Assembly (NCBI GenBank): GCA_027563935.2
Contig: CM050449.1
Span: 18,250,735 to 18,314,734, forward strand
Length of the DNA stretch: 64,000 bases
Direction of reading: 5' to 3'
DNA from: Costus lasius
Taxonomy: Eukaryota > Streptophyta > Magnoliopsida > Zingiberales > Costaceae
Positions 33,090 through 46,200 of the stretch are shown here, one piece after another. Each line of letters starts with the position of its first letter. Within the stretch, counting starts at the first letter, position 1. The notes below the pieces were generated by a model, which made no database searches, was not told the origin of the DNA, and worked only from the letters and a program-made list of their open reading frames with translations. A program made the translations under genes and the position numbers.

Positions 33090-35900
33090 GCATTCATGGT
33101 AGCTAGAGATGCCAGCAGATAGGGTACCCACTTTTTTCAAACTATCCATACCCGAACCCCGATAAAACCACTATTGTCATACTCGAATAACTACTCGATT
33201 TTTTTCTAAAACCTCTACTTGAACCCGACCCTCTTAAAAATTTAACTACTTATTTACTACTCGAACCCTATAAACACCCGACTTAAATACTTATCCTATT
33301 AAATCTCTTACTATATACTTGGTTACCCGATTAAAATTCAGGTACCTTACTTGATAAAAACCCTAATAATGGCCAAATTTTGGATAGTATAAAATGGGTA
33401 TCAATTAAACTGACTAAAATTTGTATTGCTACATAAATGTATAAAAATAGTAGAATTTTCAGCACACATAAAATAGCATAAATAAAAGAAAAACAACAAT
33501 TGCACAACATAAACAAAAGAAAAATGCATTCAACAAATTATCAAGACAAAGTGTCATGTCATAATTCCAATAATATTAAATATGTAAAACAAAATATCAA
33601 CCATTGTCAATTATCCAAATTTGTCTAATCTTCTCATCTTCCTCCTCAACAACACAAATAAAAATACTTCACTACACATACTACATAAACCCAACAAGAG
33701 CACAACAGCACAAATAAAAGTGCTTAAAAACATATCCAACAAGTTGTCAACATATATTATCAATTGTCATGTAGCCATGATACCAATAATATTAAAAATG
33801 CATAAATAAAATACCTAGCATTATCAATTGCCTAAGTTTGTTTAATCTTTCTCTTCCATAGCAAATATCCAACTTGATGATTCTGGAACTCCTGCGCAAA
33901 TAAAATATATGAAAAAAATAAGTTATTAAATAGTTGACTTACTAAAAAGAAATTATAAAATAATATACATACTAATTAATTATTTTATAATGTTGATCAA
34001 ATATGTTGCATACCAAATCGCTTGAGTACTCAATGATGATCAAGATGAGTAAAGTGGGCTGGCAGGTGGTAGCGACAAGGGAAGGGTTGGAGGACTGACA
34101 AGTGGTGGGCGAACTGGCAGCCGCTTAACTCTTAGCGAGTGTTGCGAAGCGACGAATTAGAGGCTACAAGGAAAGATTTGCAGGTTGACTAAGTGTTCGG
34201 TGTCAGTGTCCTGCGTCCTCAACTCGTCTTGGCGAGAGTAGCGGTAAAGCGGGAAACTGACAACGAACTAGCAGTGAACTAGCAAAGTGCTTGGTGTTGA
34301 TGTGATAGCGTCTTCAACTCATCTTGGCGAGAGTGGCAGCGAAGCGGCGGAGAAGCAAAGTGGGAGTGAAATTAGGGTTTGGGTCTATAGAGAAGATGCT
34401 GTTGAGGGTAGGGTTAGCAACGGGTCGTGTACCAGCCTCTTCCCTCACTACTTGAACCCGACCCAACTAATACTACCTAGTACCCGAACCTAGGTCGAGT
34501 ATCCTATTATAGGATTCGACCCGAGTTGGGTACTTAAATGGGTACCAGCAGGTACCCGAATACATAAAAATAAATAATTAAAATATATATTTGAATGGTT
34601 ACCTGTTAAATGGGTTTTCGCTTGTACCCAACCCGAATAGCAATAGGTACCCAACCCGTTCACCTGTTCATTTTGCAAAAATGATCAAAAAATATATTTG
34701 GAGATAGATGAATACATTCTCATATAAAATAACATCAAGTCAATATGATAATTTGCATACAATATAGATGATTTGCAATAAGTTCCAGTTTTTTATTCCT
34801 TGGAGCTATTAACTATCATTGCACATGAGAACCGAGAAGGAAGCACCAAGAAGTGCCAGCGGTAGCATAAATATACTCAACATCAACTAGAAAGAAGTTA
34901 CTTCTCAACTCCAATTCCTAACTATTGCTAGTAACAAAAAAAAAAAACACTGTCCAAAATCTCATTCAGTTAATTGTTGATACAAGCACCATAAAATCAC
35001 ACGATAGCATTTGCAGCACTCGCAATCCTCGGCCACAGGTCAGCACATTCTTTGTCTATGAGTTCAGTGATAGCAAATTAGCAATGTCTATATGCAACAA
35101 TAAGAAGATTTGCATGCAATGTCTACCACTTTTATCACTAATTTCCTTTGTTATGGATAATAGAAAAAAGGAAATTGAGAGACCTAATCTGTAATCACCT
35201 AAATCGCTAAACCCAAATGCAGAATAATTAGTAATAGTCAAACATTGAGAGGAGGAAGGTTGAGAAGTGGAGAATGATGAGCTCACCCATCACCAAGGGT
35301 GCGGACTGCGGACTGTGGAGATCCTGGAAGCTAGCGAGTGCCGAGTAGGGTTCAGCGACCCTTTCCTCACGAACGAACGAGGTTGCGAGAGGGGCGGAGG
35401 CTGGTGACTTGCGAGAAAGCCGGCGAGTAGAGTTGAAGGCTTGGAGAGGAGGTTGAAGCAGCCGGTGAGGTGGCGACTAGGGTTGGAGATGGAGAGGAGG
35501 ATCTGTTCGTGTCTTCATGGGACTTACAAGGAAAGGGGAAGGGTCGAAGCTCGAAGGGACGATTCGAATTTGGAAAGGGACGGAGGGTTGAAGACTTTGC
35601 GGCGGTTTAGGGCTAGTAGTAGGTTGGCTGGTTGGGTAAACTGGGAATATGGATTTTAGGATTTAGTTATAATTTATATGAGTAAATTTTTATTAATTAT
35701 TTTAAATTAAATTAATATGTAATCGGATTCGGATTTCGAATATCTGAAGGTATTAATCGAATCCAACCCAAACCCGATACAGGTTATATGTATTAAATCT
35801 AGACCCGTCTCATTTATATAAATGAGTATTCAAACCCGACCTAAATGGGTTGGGTTGGGTCTCGCGATGGGTATAATTGTTTACCCTATGTCCGGGGTTT
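33090..35900. mobile_element. Nested hAT-like ACCCGA-rich repeats
   Basis: Stretches at 33110-33350, 34400-34670 and 35700-35890 are rich in ACCCGA/GGGTAC words and resemble one another and 23580-23930. GC-rich patches (34020-34400, 35230-35640) recall element leaders. No transposase or other gene is visible, so this is a pile-up of non-autonomous elements. Confidence 0.45.
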
Positions 35901-36734
35901 TGAGAGGAGAAATAGAGAATAAGATGAGTTTAGAATATTTGATTTGTGTTAATGGATTTTTAAGTGGGTTAATGGTTTTAGTAGAATGTTAGTGATTAAA
36001 GGTTATTGAATTGTAGATGCTATCTATACTCAAATTGAACATGAATAATATATAAGCCTATTGCCTTTGTAGCTCTAAGAATTTATGATGTGAGAGTATA
36101 TATTTTTCTAATGATGTCTATTTTTAGTATTACGTATATTAATTTAGTTATGTAACTAATTTCTTTTATTATTTGATCATATCTTATATTGTTTTAATCC
36201 ATCCTTGGCATTTGGCTAATCCTCTTTGTCTTTTAAGTACTATTCATACTCCTTTTAGAGAATTTTAGATAGTCATGGATCCCCACTATGCAAGATGAAA
36301 TTAGTGATAGGCTACATATGGTAGCTTATTTTCGTTTGTCTTGCATAAAAAAAGTGTACTAAATGGGTAGATGGAAGGAAGACATGAGAGTGGATACTTA
36401 ATTTTTGAGACTGATTGGCGTCCATGGTAAAAGACTTGGTTGTAATGGGTGAATGTTAAAATTTCTAACTTTTGTTACTTGGTTAATATTGTGTATATCT
36501 CAGAATTTGAATAATACAGGTTGATATGTATTAACTGTGGACTATTTGTTGTTGCTTTTTTTATTGAGCTTGCATATTTGAATTGTTGTTATTTGATGAG
36601 ATTTGGTTTAATTGTGAATGTGAAATGTTATGGAATTATTGTATTAGTCAATGTGACTTGATGTAGGTATTTTTTGTGTTAATAGGATAAGTTGGCTCGC
36701 TCCAAAAAGTAATAGCTAATAGCTAGCCTCAACA
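35901..36734 (+). promoter_or_regulatory. Upstream region of UTP23
   Basis: AT-rich, gene-free sequence before the UTP23 ATG. The promoter must lie here, but I cannot fix a TATA box or transcription start with confidence. AATAGCTAATAGCTAGC just before the ATG is a small direct repeat in the likely leader. Confidence 0.45.
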
Positions 36735-39700
36735 ATGAGGGTGAAGAAGCAGAAGCGTCACCGCAAGGTTGTGCGGTTCTACTCGGCGTGCTTTGGATTC
36801 CGAGAGCCCTATAAAGTCCTTTGTGATGGCACCTTCATCCACCACCTCCTCCATCACCGCCTAACCCCAGCTGATGACACCCTCGCACACCTTCTTGGAG
36901 CCCGTGCTCTCCTCTTTACCACTAGGTCCCATTTGAAATGCTTTATCACCCTTCATCTTTCTTCAGTTGGTCCTTGTGTGTCCTGCACATGGAAAATTGT
37001 AAAATTGTTTTAATTATTTGATTCCTGAAGCAGATGCATTATTGGGGAGTTGAGAAGCCTTGGTGACTCCCATTCCGAGACACTTGAAGCTTCCCAACAG
37101 CTCATCACAGCAAGGTTTTCCCTCTTTTTGTCTTAAATTGCTACCTTGCTTTGACTAAGTTCTTGTTGCTTTCAATTTTTATCTCTAGCTTAAAGCTTGC
37201 TGCGTTGGGGTCATATCAGGTGCGACCATGAGAAGAGGGTCAATGCCATGACGTGCATTGATTCAGTTATTGGAGAGACTAACTCTGAGCATTTCTTCAT
37301 TGCCACTCAAGATACTGATGTGCGGAAAAAGTTTCGAGAGGTGATTTTATATCTCCATTTTATCTTCTGTGTTAGTGATTGATTGCGGCTTTTCATGCCT
37401 CTGAACTTTTCTTTTGGCATTTGTTTAACTTCTGATGAATTACTTTGTTCTACATTGATGTCAAATGACACTCCATTTACACACTGCACTTTACTCTTTT
37501 TTTGCATTGTGATTGATAGCAGCCATGAAAAAAGTTGCTAATCTGTAAAAGTGCTCTATAAGTTCTTCTGTACTTATTGAGGGGAATAAGCGTACACAAA
37601 ATTGAAATAGGTCAAGGGAGAAGTTATTTTCTTGTTGAATGGCACCTCAGAAAGCAATGGGTCAAAGTTAATTGGCCACAGTCTGCAGACGTTGCTACAA
37701 CACTATGTATATGATAATACAACTAAAAACTGCAATGTTTTAATCTATAGTTTTGTAAGTTTGAACTGTTATTTTCTCACAATTACTATCTCATTCCAGC
37801 ATTTTCTTTTTGATCATACAGGTAAAGCATCCGATTATTCTTCAATTTTTTATATCTTATCTAATTTTATACTGTATTGCTGAAATACAGGTTCCTGGTG
37901 TGCCTGTGATATATGGTCTCAGAAACTCCCTGTTTATTGAGCAACCTTCTGCACAGCAGCAACAATTTGTCAAGGTGACTGAGGAAAAGCGCTTGCATAT
38001 GAGTGAAACGGAATATCTGAACCTGAATAAGATGGATCCAAATGATGCAATAACAAACAATCCTAGGAATGGTGATGAAAACGGAATTCATCTTAAAAGA
38101 AAGGTCAGGCCTACGGAAAGATTGCTTGGTGTATCAGAAAGCAAATTCAAAAGGAAGAGAGCAAAGGTGAGGTTTGTTTTTTCACGATTGTTATGATATT
38201 AGCAACTTCTGAATGAGCGCTGAATTTCAGTATATATGATAATTGATGACCTTTAATTCATGCATGTTTCTGGTTGTTCTGATAACTACAGAGCTTTGAG
38301 CCTTATCTCATGTTAATGCTCATCGTTATGCATCAAGTTGTTACCTTATTGTGCTGAATTACCTTAGGCATCTTCACATATTCTATTTAGAAATTTAATT
38401 GGCCCTGTATACTTTTTCTCTTGATTTCCATTAAATCTTTTTCTGCGTTAAGTGAATACTGCATCACCTTCATTCTGGTGGAGAGAGCTTTTGATTCCAC
38501 AGGCCTCTCTCGACAAGCTAGAACCTTAACATTATTTAATAGATAGCTAGCTTAAATCTTGATTGTTTTTGGTTCTATGCTAATAAAATCCTCATTTACC
38601 TGGGATTTGTCCTTAATTAATGGCTTAAGTTAATATGTCTATGGTACTACAATATTTGCAAATGCATTGCTCTGATTGTTATGTTTATGAGCTGTACTAG
38701 CCAGCTACGTTAGCCTCGCAATTTTCAGCACTTTATATCTTCGTTTCATTTAGCCAGCTTGATCAGTCAGATTCAAGCTACTCTTTGTGATTCGTCTACT
38801 GAGAGCTTCACTAGCAAGTGAACATTTGAAATATCTCATTTACACTATGTTTACTTGGATGGATGGATTATGCAAAGGAAAGGAAAAAAGGAAGGAAAGG
38901 AAAAATAGATGGATGGAATATGTTATAAGTTTTCTTTCCTTGTATTTACTTAAAAGGATGGATAATTTGATGGATTTATATATACACCCTCAATTTTTAT
39001 TTTATTACTTATATTATATAAATGCTATTAATATTATAAAATTATTATCGATATTATTAAATAATATAAAAATTATTAAAAATTATTTAATACTATTAAA
39101 AATTACTAAATATTATTAAATACTATAAAATTATTAAATATTATTTAGTACTATTAAAAATTATAAAATTAAAACATAAAAAAAATATGACATATAACTT
39201 TCTTAAAATGTTACAAGTTTCCAGCGAAGCAAGCAGCGAGCAATCCGCCCGATTTGGGCGGATTGAGAAACAAAGGAAAATGCCTTATTTTTTCTTCCCA
39301 TTTTCCTCTTCAGTTTTTCGTCCGCCCAAGTAAACAATCGAAAAAGGTATAATCCATCATTCCCTTCCTCTTTTCCGTCCAAATAAACAAGGCCTTATAG
39401 ACTTGATCGTCAAGTGTATTATAGGAAGCATATTCATTTATAGACTCAATATATTTTCTTTATTTACTGTGACATCCTGAAAAGATACCTGTACTGGTTA
39501 ATGCATAAATCACTCTTAACTGTGTAGCCTCAGGCATATCAAGTTAATAACTCAGCTGATCCGTATTATAATAATGATATTAGACATGGACTAAATTTGG
39601 TGAGTGTTTTCAATAAGAACGGACCAGTGAGCTGTCTCATACTGTTGGTTGGCAATGATTATGGTCTTGGTAAGGAGGTCTTCCTTGTTACCAGTCATCT

Positions 39701-40891
39701 TTGCTTCAGTCAGTCCCTCCTCAAAAGTAGGATAATAATTATAATCATTAATAAGCCATAATTGAGTATGCTATTATTAACTTAAGGTTTAGAATCTTTG
39801 TCTACATATTTTAGTGGGGACAGTTCTTTCAACTAGCATGTCGTTACAAACTTACAGTGATATTAGTTAACACCAGGAATGAGTGCATGTCATTTAAAAA
39901 GAGAACAATAGTCAATTGGCCAAGTGATACATTGATTTGCAGCATGGCTTTTTAATCTTGCTCCTCCCCACCATTGTATTGTTCATATCTCTAATTGGCA
40001 CATAAAGGCATAAAAACACAAGGTACGAGTATATACCAAATGTACCATCATGGAGGTTTGTATATACGTTGTGTTTGAGAGCGGTATATTGGCTTATTGC
40101 TCATTATGGACCAAGATTAAAATCCATGGTTTGCAATAGTACAATTTCTTTTAAATTCTACATTAAATAAATATATTTTTCATTTGTTAGGTTCAGATTT
40201 CAGCGCACCTGTTTGTAGTTTATGTTCACAAGATTTTGTCTTCAATTATTTTGGCTTTTGAGTTTTACCACATTTTTTGGCTATGAAAATGAACTTATAG
40301 AGATGGTTTTCATAATGCGACATCCATATGGCTATGAAACACTTTTATTAAACCACCACCTATTTTTTCCCTAAATTCCATTGTATTCTATCAGGCATTG
40401 TTCACTATTAACCATTTGACTGTCAATTTCCAACAGGGCCCAAATCCACTCTCATGTAAGAAGAAAAAGAAAGATGATTCTTCAGTCAAGAATCAGGTGA
40501 GTCTGGTGTGTGGTGTTGATGGGTGTTCCCTGTTTTGCTTTGTTTTCTCTGCTCTTTCTCTCAGCATCTTGGTTGGTTGGTAAAATGCAAAAGACAAGCT
40601 AAGCTGGTAGTCACCAACATATGACGGCATATTCTCAATCCAGCATATAATAAACAATAAGCAAGTTGCAAAAGCCTAAAATATCCTTACACCATGCATG
40701 TGAGCAAAGTATGTTAATTAGGATGTGAAGAATAGGGAGATGGTATATATATATATATGCATTTTGTTTGTCTTTCTCATGCAGATCTAGTCATCTGATC
40801 TGGGCTATTCCTGCAGGATGGTGCCGTCGTTGGTGTTGCAAAGAAGAAAAGGATTAGAAAAAGAAAGAGAACTAAAGAAACATCTAGCTAG
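36735..40891 (+). CDS. UTP23: rRNA-processing protein UTP23 (six exons)
   Basis: SSU processome component with a PIN-like fold, acting in the nucleolus in early cleavage of pre-rRNA towards 18S rRNA. Exons deduced from splice signals: 36735-36925, 37034-37114, 37220-37340, 37891-38166, 40437-40496 and 40817-40891. All have GT and AG borders and they join without a stop to 267 codons, a normal length for the family. The N-terminus MRVKKQKRHRKVVRFYSACF is the family signature, followed by FREPYKVLCDGTF. Exon 3 carries GETNSEHFFIATQD and exon 4 opens with VPGVPVIYGLRNSLFIEQPS, the hallmark C-terminal PIN segment. The C-terminus is lysine/arginine-rich, fitting nucleolar import. Intron 4 is long (about 2.3 kb) and holds a MITE. 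It is the only apparently functional host gene in the window. Confidence 0.95.
38843..39394. mobile_element. MITE in UTP23 intron 4
   Basis: The left end TGTTTACTTGGATGGATGG and the right end, read in reverse complement as TGTTTATTTGGACGGA, form imperfect terminal inverted repeats around an AT-rich centre of short ATTATTAAA-type repeats. About 550 bases, non-coding. The superfamily is not determined. Confidence 0.6.
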
Positions 40892-41337
40892 ATGTGACTT
40901 AAAATATTTGCTTAATTTTAATTTAGGCAAAGTAAAAAACATTCTGATTATGTGAATATTTACTTCTCAACTTGAAGGAAAAGTTGATAATCATGTACTG
41001 CAGATGGCTGTTGCAAAAGAAAATTTTGATCTAGGTTTCTGATGGTAATGAATTGAGAAACAGTTCGGTCTCTTCATCCATTGGAGATTTTGATGCCCGA
41101 AACGAGCACTAACATATTTCAAGTATTACATACATTTGTAGCGTAGGGATCTCAATTTAGATGTGCTTTGAACGTTCCTGTTATTGAAGTGTACCAGTGT
41201 AGATACAATATTCTTTCGTTTTTACTTCAACTCAATTTAGATGCTCTTTTGTTCACTACTATTCCTTCCAATGATCGACTTGGATAAATGCTCTTAGATG
41301 CTACCCTTAGTATTTGTGCATAGTTTTTTTCTACTGA

Positions 41338-41343
41338 AATAAA
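41338..41343 (+). terminator. Likely UTP23 poly(A) signal
   Basis: AATAAA about 450 bases after the UTP23 stop, followed by a GT-rich stretch. The intact LINE begins 70 bases downstream, so it probably lies just outside the transcript's normal 3' end. Confidence 0.45.
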
Positions 41344-41400
41344 TGTGTGATGGTGTTGTAATCTGCAATTTGTGCACCCTTTGCTGCTCGTTTCTTCACA

Positions 41401-41413
41401 TGTTCACGCTGGT
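41401..41413. repeat. Target-site duplication of LINE, left
   Basis: TGTTCACGCTGGT, repeated exactly at 47474-47486 after the poly(A). Confidence 0.95.
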
Positions 41414-41896
41414 GATCGGGCATTAAAAGCGTTCTTTCCGTCTGGGTGTGAAGGGGCGACTTTCCGTCTGGGTGGCTGGACGGGCTTAGGGCTTCCTCCT
41501 TAACCCCCGGCGCCGGCGGGGGGGGGGGGGGCTCTCGGGGGCTACGCGGTGGACCCTGCTGGTGGTGCTGGGGCTGCAGTTGCCTCCCCCCCTCGGATCT
41601 GTTTCGTGCTCTTCTCCCTGACAAGCGAGTCGCGATCGGAGGACGCTAGCAGCGTTGCCCATAACCTGGTACATTCTTGCTCCGATTCGGTGTTCTGGTT
41701 AAGGCTCGTTTGGTCTCGTTTTCCTCCGCTAGGGTATCCCTGCTCCCCTTATCTCATCGGGCATTCTGGGTCTCGTTTCCTTGGGTTTTTTTGGTCGGGA
41801 TCCCTCTACGGAGGCTTTCTCTCCTCCTCTCCTGTCCCCCTGCAAGGCTCCGGTAGAGGGCGCCTTCGGGCGTTTTCCCTATCGTGAAGGGGGAAG

Positions 41897-43252
41897 ATGG
41901 CCCAGAGTCATCCTGGCAATGCTGCCCTCAAGGTCTCCCGACTCCCGGCCCCTATTCTGTCCTCGGCTGCCTCCGCTTCTGGAATTCGTGAATCTGTCCC
42001 AATGAGATCCTGGAGTTCCCTTTTTGCAAGGCCTCCCTCCGTAGGATCTTCAAGTTCTCTGGCACAATCTCCAGTCGATCGGGTTGGAGATGTCCTGAAT
42101 ATTTCTGTCCCTGATGAAGAATTGGAAGAAACGTCCTCTTTCTGGGCAAACACTTTAGTTGGCTATTTCATTGGCTTCAAACCTCACTATAATATCCTGA
42201 AACAGAAAGTTCTGAACTTATGGAAACCAAAAGGAAATTTGGAACTCTTCTCCCTCCCTGCGGGGTTCACTCTATTCAAATTTGATCTTGTCGAAGATAA
42301 GGTGAAGGTCTTAGAATCGGGGCCTTGGTTTGTTTTCGGGAAAGTGATAATCCTCAAACCTTGGACTCCCGATGATGAACTATCGCGTGTGGATTTATCC
42401 GCCATTCCTGTATGGATCCGCATCCACAGCCTACCCTTAAAATGGTGGTCTCCAGGCGTCCTCAGCCAGCTGGCTAGTTCGCTTGGTAAACCTATCTCCA
42501 TGGATATGGCTACAGCTTCAAGATCTCGACTTGGGTATGCACGCATCTGTGTAGAAATGGAGGCTACGTCAGATTTCCCTGAGTCTATTACTTTTGTGGT
42601 AAACGGGGGTAGTGAGGCCCGCATAAATTTAGAATTCGAGGCTATCCCAGCGAGATGCTCAAAATGCAGTATATTTGGACACTCAATCCAGTCCTGTGGC
42701 CGCTCCACAACTCCTCATCTTTCCTCAGTCTGGAGGGAGAGGGCTGCCCCTGCTCCGCCGACTGCTGATCTGCGGAATACTTTCGCCCCCCTTTCAGCTG
42801 CGGGGCTGCAGGGCCAGGGGGGGAATGGGTCCCAATTGGCAGGGAGCATCTTTCCTGTTCCTTCGACCCAGATTCAGGTCGAGGGTCCGTCAATTGCGCC
42901 CCCTTCTCATCAAATTGCCTCTCCTCCGGCTTCATCTCGGGGCCCTCTGCACCAGCATTTTCCTTCCCCGCCAACCACACTTGTCGATCCTGGGAAGGGA
43001 CTTCTCCCATCTCCTCATCCCTCTATCCCCGGTCCGGAAGATATAGCGGAGGAGTTGGAGGACTCGGATTTGGGTTCTCCCTCTTCCTCCTTAATCCCTG
43101 GTTATTCTGGAGATATTGAAGCCCTTCTGGACAAACAGGACTTTACGGTGATCAAATCTCGGAGCTCTCGAAGGCGGAATAGACGAACTCGGGGTACGGC
43201 CCCTAGTTTGGACCCTAAGAGCAAGAGTCCCACTAGGCAGATGACCCAATGA
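41897..43252 (+). CDS. LINE ORF1 protein (DUF4283 and zinc knuckle)
   Basis: 451 residues. After a serine-rich N-terminus comes a DUF4283-type domain at about residues 65-200 (SSFWANTLVGYFIGFKPHY, VLESGPWFVFGKVIILKPW, IPVWIRIHSLPLKWW), then a CCHC zinc knuckle CSKCSIFGHSIQSC at about 255-268 and a long proline/serine-rich tail with acidic and basic patches. In plant L1 elements this protein is thought to bind element RNA and form the ribonucleoprotein. The ATG at 41897 is preferred because it follows a stop-rich leader and precedes the conserved domain. The 3' end overlaps ORF2 by four bases (ATGA), suggesting coupled translation. Confidence 0.92.
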   Translation: MAQSHPGNAALKVSRLPAPILSSAASASGIRESVPMRSWSSLFARPPSVGSSSSLAQSPVDRVGDVLNISVPDEELEETSSFWANTLVGYFIGFKPHYNILKQKVLNLWKPKGNLELFSLPAGFTLFKFDLVEDKVKVLESGPWFVFGKVIILKPWTPDDELSRVDLSAIPVWIRIHSLPLKWWSPGVLSQLASSLGKPISMDMATASRSRLGYARICVEMEATSDFPESITFVVNGGSEARINLEFEAIPARCSKCSIFGHSIQSCGRSTTPHLSSVWRERAAPAPPTADLRNTFAPLSAAGLQGQGGNGSQLAGSIFPVPSTQIQVEGPSIAPPSHQIASPPASSRGPLHQHFPSPPTTLVDPGKGLLPSPHPSIPGPEDIAEELEDSDLGSPSSSLIPGYSGDIEALLDKQDFTVIKSRSSRRRNRRTRGTAPSLDPKSKSPTRQMTQ

Positions 43253-46200
43253 CTTCTCCTCTAGCCCCTATGGTATGCTGGAACGTGAGAGGTCTCAACG
43301 CACTTGTTAAGAGGAAGGAGGTGATGACATTAGTACATAACTACAATATTAAATTGTGTGCTTTACTCGAAACCCATGTCTCTGAGGCAAAAAGTGTGGA
43401 TGTCTTCCATTCGGTGTTCCCCGGTTGGTCTTTTTCCACCAACTATAGTTATATCGCTGGGGGGAGGATATGGTTGACCTGGGACCCTTCGATCTACAAC
43501 GTGACCATAGCGGCTTCGTCTGCACAAGTAATGATTGGTCGGGTCTCCTTATTACGGGGGGGACCCTCTTTTTACATTGCTGTGGTTTATGGTTTGTACA
43601 CGGCCGCCGCTCGGAAAGTAATCTGGGAGTCCCTGTCTCTTGCCCATAGCTTGGGGCCACTGCTAATTTTAGGCGATTTCAACATGCCTTTCTCCTCGGA
43701 AGACCAAATCGGTGGTGCTCCCCATAGGGATTCCGAAATTTTGCACAACATAGAGAAGAAGGCGGCCTTAGATATAAATGATATTACTTTCAGGGGCGCT
43801 TATTACACCTGGTCAAATTCACAATTGGGTCCCAGCAGGATATGGTGCAAGCTAGACCGTATAATGGCCTCAAAAGATTGGATTGATTGTTTCCCTTCGG
43901 CCGAAGCCTTCTTCCTAAATCCCTCAGTCTCCGATCACTCCCCGGCTTTGCTTATGTTTGGCACAAACACTCCTCAGAAAGGCCCTCGGTTCCGTTTTTT
44001 CAATCACTGGCTCCATTATCCAAGCATTACTCCTCTGATTACCTCCATTTGGAATTCAGCCGGCGCCCATGGCACGCCGATGTATGTTCTTTGCCGCAAG
44101 CTCTCGGAGGCAAAGAAGGGCCTCAAAATCTGGGCGCGGAACATCAGGGCTGGAAAAACTGAGGCTCTTCGAGCGTCCACTCGTATGCTGTCAGCAATCC
44201 AGCAGCAGCTGCAGGACGATCCACACAATCCCTCACTCGGATTGCTGGAGAAACATTATCAGGACGAGATAAGAGCCTTTTGGCTTGAAGAAGAGTCTGC
44301 CTTGAACCAAAAATCTAGAGATCAGCGAATTTCTCTGGGAGATTCGAACACATCGTATTTCTACAACTTGATGAAATCTAGACGCATCCGCAACTCCATC
44401 TTTTCAATTACAGATTCCTCGGGCTCGTTTGTTTCTGGTCGAGATTTATCCAAGGAGGCCATCCGCTTTTATACAGATCTTCTGGCCCCTCCTATAAATC
44501 CCTTGCTTCTCACATTCTCCGTTACAAAATCTCTTTCGGCCCCAGCTATTCAGTTACTGGATTCCCGATTTTCGGCTGAAGAAATCACTAAAATCATCAA
44601 CATGGCCAATATCTCAAAAGCCCCTGGTGTAGATGGTTTCAACGCTGCTTTCTTTAAATCCTTCTGGGAGATTATCAAAGAGGATGTCCTTCGGGCCATT
44701 CTTGACTTCTTGGATACTGGTCATATGCTTCTCAGGGTGAATGCTACATCCCTTACTCTTATTCCAAAGGTTCCTAATCCTTCTTCTTTTGCAGAATTCA
44801 GGCCTATTTCCATATGTAATATGACCTACCGCTTCCTAGCTAAAGCTCTAGCTCTCAGGCTTCGTCAAGTGCTTCCAGAGCTTATTGACCTTAACCAGCA
44901 TGCTTTTATCCCGGGTAGATCTATACAAGAAAACATCATGCTTTGCCAGGAGATTCTTAGTGGTTTTCACAACAAGCGGGGGCCTTCCAGTATGGCGATT
45001 AAACTAGACTTACACAAGGCTTTTGATTCGGTACGATGGGAGGCCATTGGGTACCTTCTCTCGATTTACAAGTTCCCAGAAACTTTTGCCGCCAGGATTA
45101 TGACTTGCGTTACTACTCCTTCTTACACTATAAACCTTAATGGGGAGGACGTGGGTTATTTCCGGGGTACCCGTGGTTTGCGCCAGGGTTGCCCTTTATC
45201 CCCGTATCTCTTCATTCTCATCATGCAGCACCTCTCGGATCTCCTATCCACTCAACTCGAGCAAGGGACTCTATCTCCTCTTAAGAAATGCAAACAGTTG
45301 GGCATCACCAACCTTCTTTTCGCGGATGATATTATTATCTTCTGTGCGGCCACACTTAGTTCTGTCACCGCTATAAACAACGCTTTAGAGGTCTTCTCTC
45401 AACACACCGGGCTGCAAATAAATCTTCTGAAATCTCAAGTGTTTTTCTCAGCCTCTACGGCATCTGATACACAATCCATACTTATATCCACTCTGGGGAT
45501 TCAAAAGGGGTCGTTGCCTTTTCGCTACCTCGGGATTCCATTAACCAGCAAATCCATTACAAGTCGGGACTGTTTGCCTCTTCTCGAAAAAATCACCGGC
45601 TATTTATCGCATTGGAAGGCTAAGAGCCTCTCTTATGCTGGCAGGGTAGAGCTTATCAAATCAATATGCTATGGGAACATAAATTTTTGGTGTAGCACTA
45701 TAAGTCTCCCCATGGGAGTCATTGATAAACTGAACTCTGCACTTTCGCTTTTCCTTTGGTCCCGGGGATATAAAAACGGTGTTGCGAAGGTGGCATGGAT
45801 TAATATCACACAACCTATTGCTTATGGTGGCTTAGGCATTCGGGACATCCGGAAGCTCAATCGGGCCTTCCTATCAAGACATATTTGGAACATTGCCCAA
45901 GGGAAAAATACCCTCTGGGTGAAATGGATCCACGAGCTGTATCTCAAATCGGATACAATCTGGTCGGTCCAGCTGTCCAACTATTACCCGTGGCCCATTC
46001 GAAACCTTTTAAAGATCCGTGATACCTGTATCAAGATGGTGGGCTACAGGATCGCGAATGGGCAGTCCATCCGTTTATGGCTGGACCCATGGTTTAAGCC
46101 TTATTTACTTATGACTCTTGTGAAGGATTTCAGTTTTGTTACTCCTCCTGGAAGAAACATTTACCTCAGCTCCCTTATTCAGAACCATCATTGGGCTATA

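Noticed and set aside
42187..43010. Minus-strand frames of 122-173 codons across LINE ORF1
   Set aside because: Antisense shadows of an intact ORF with clear domains on the plus strand.
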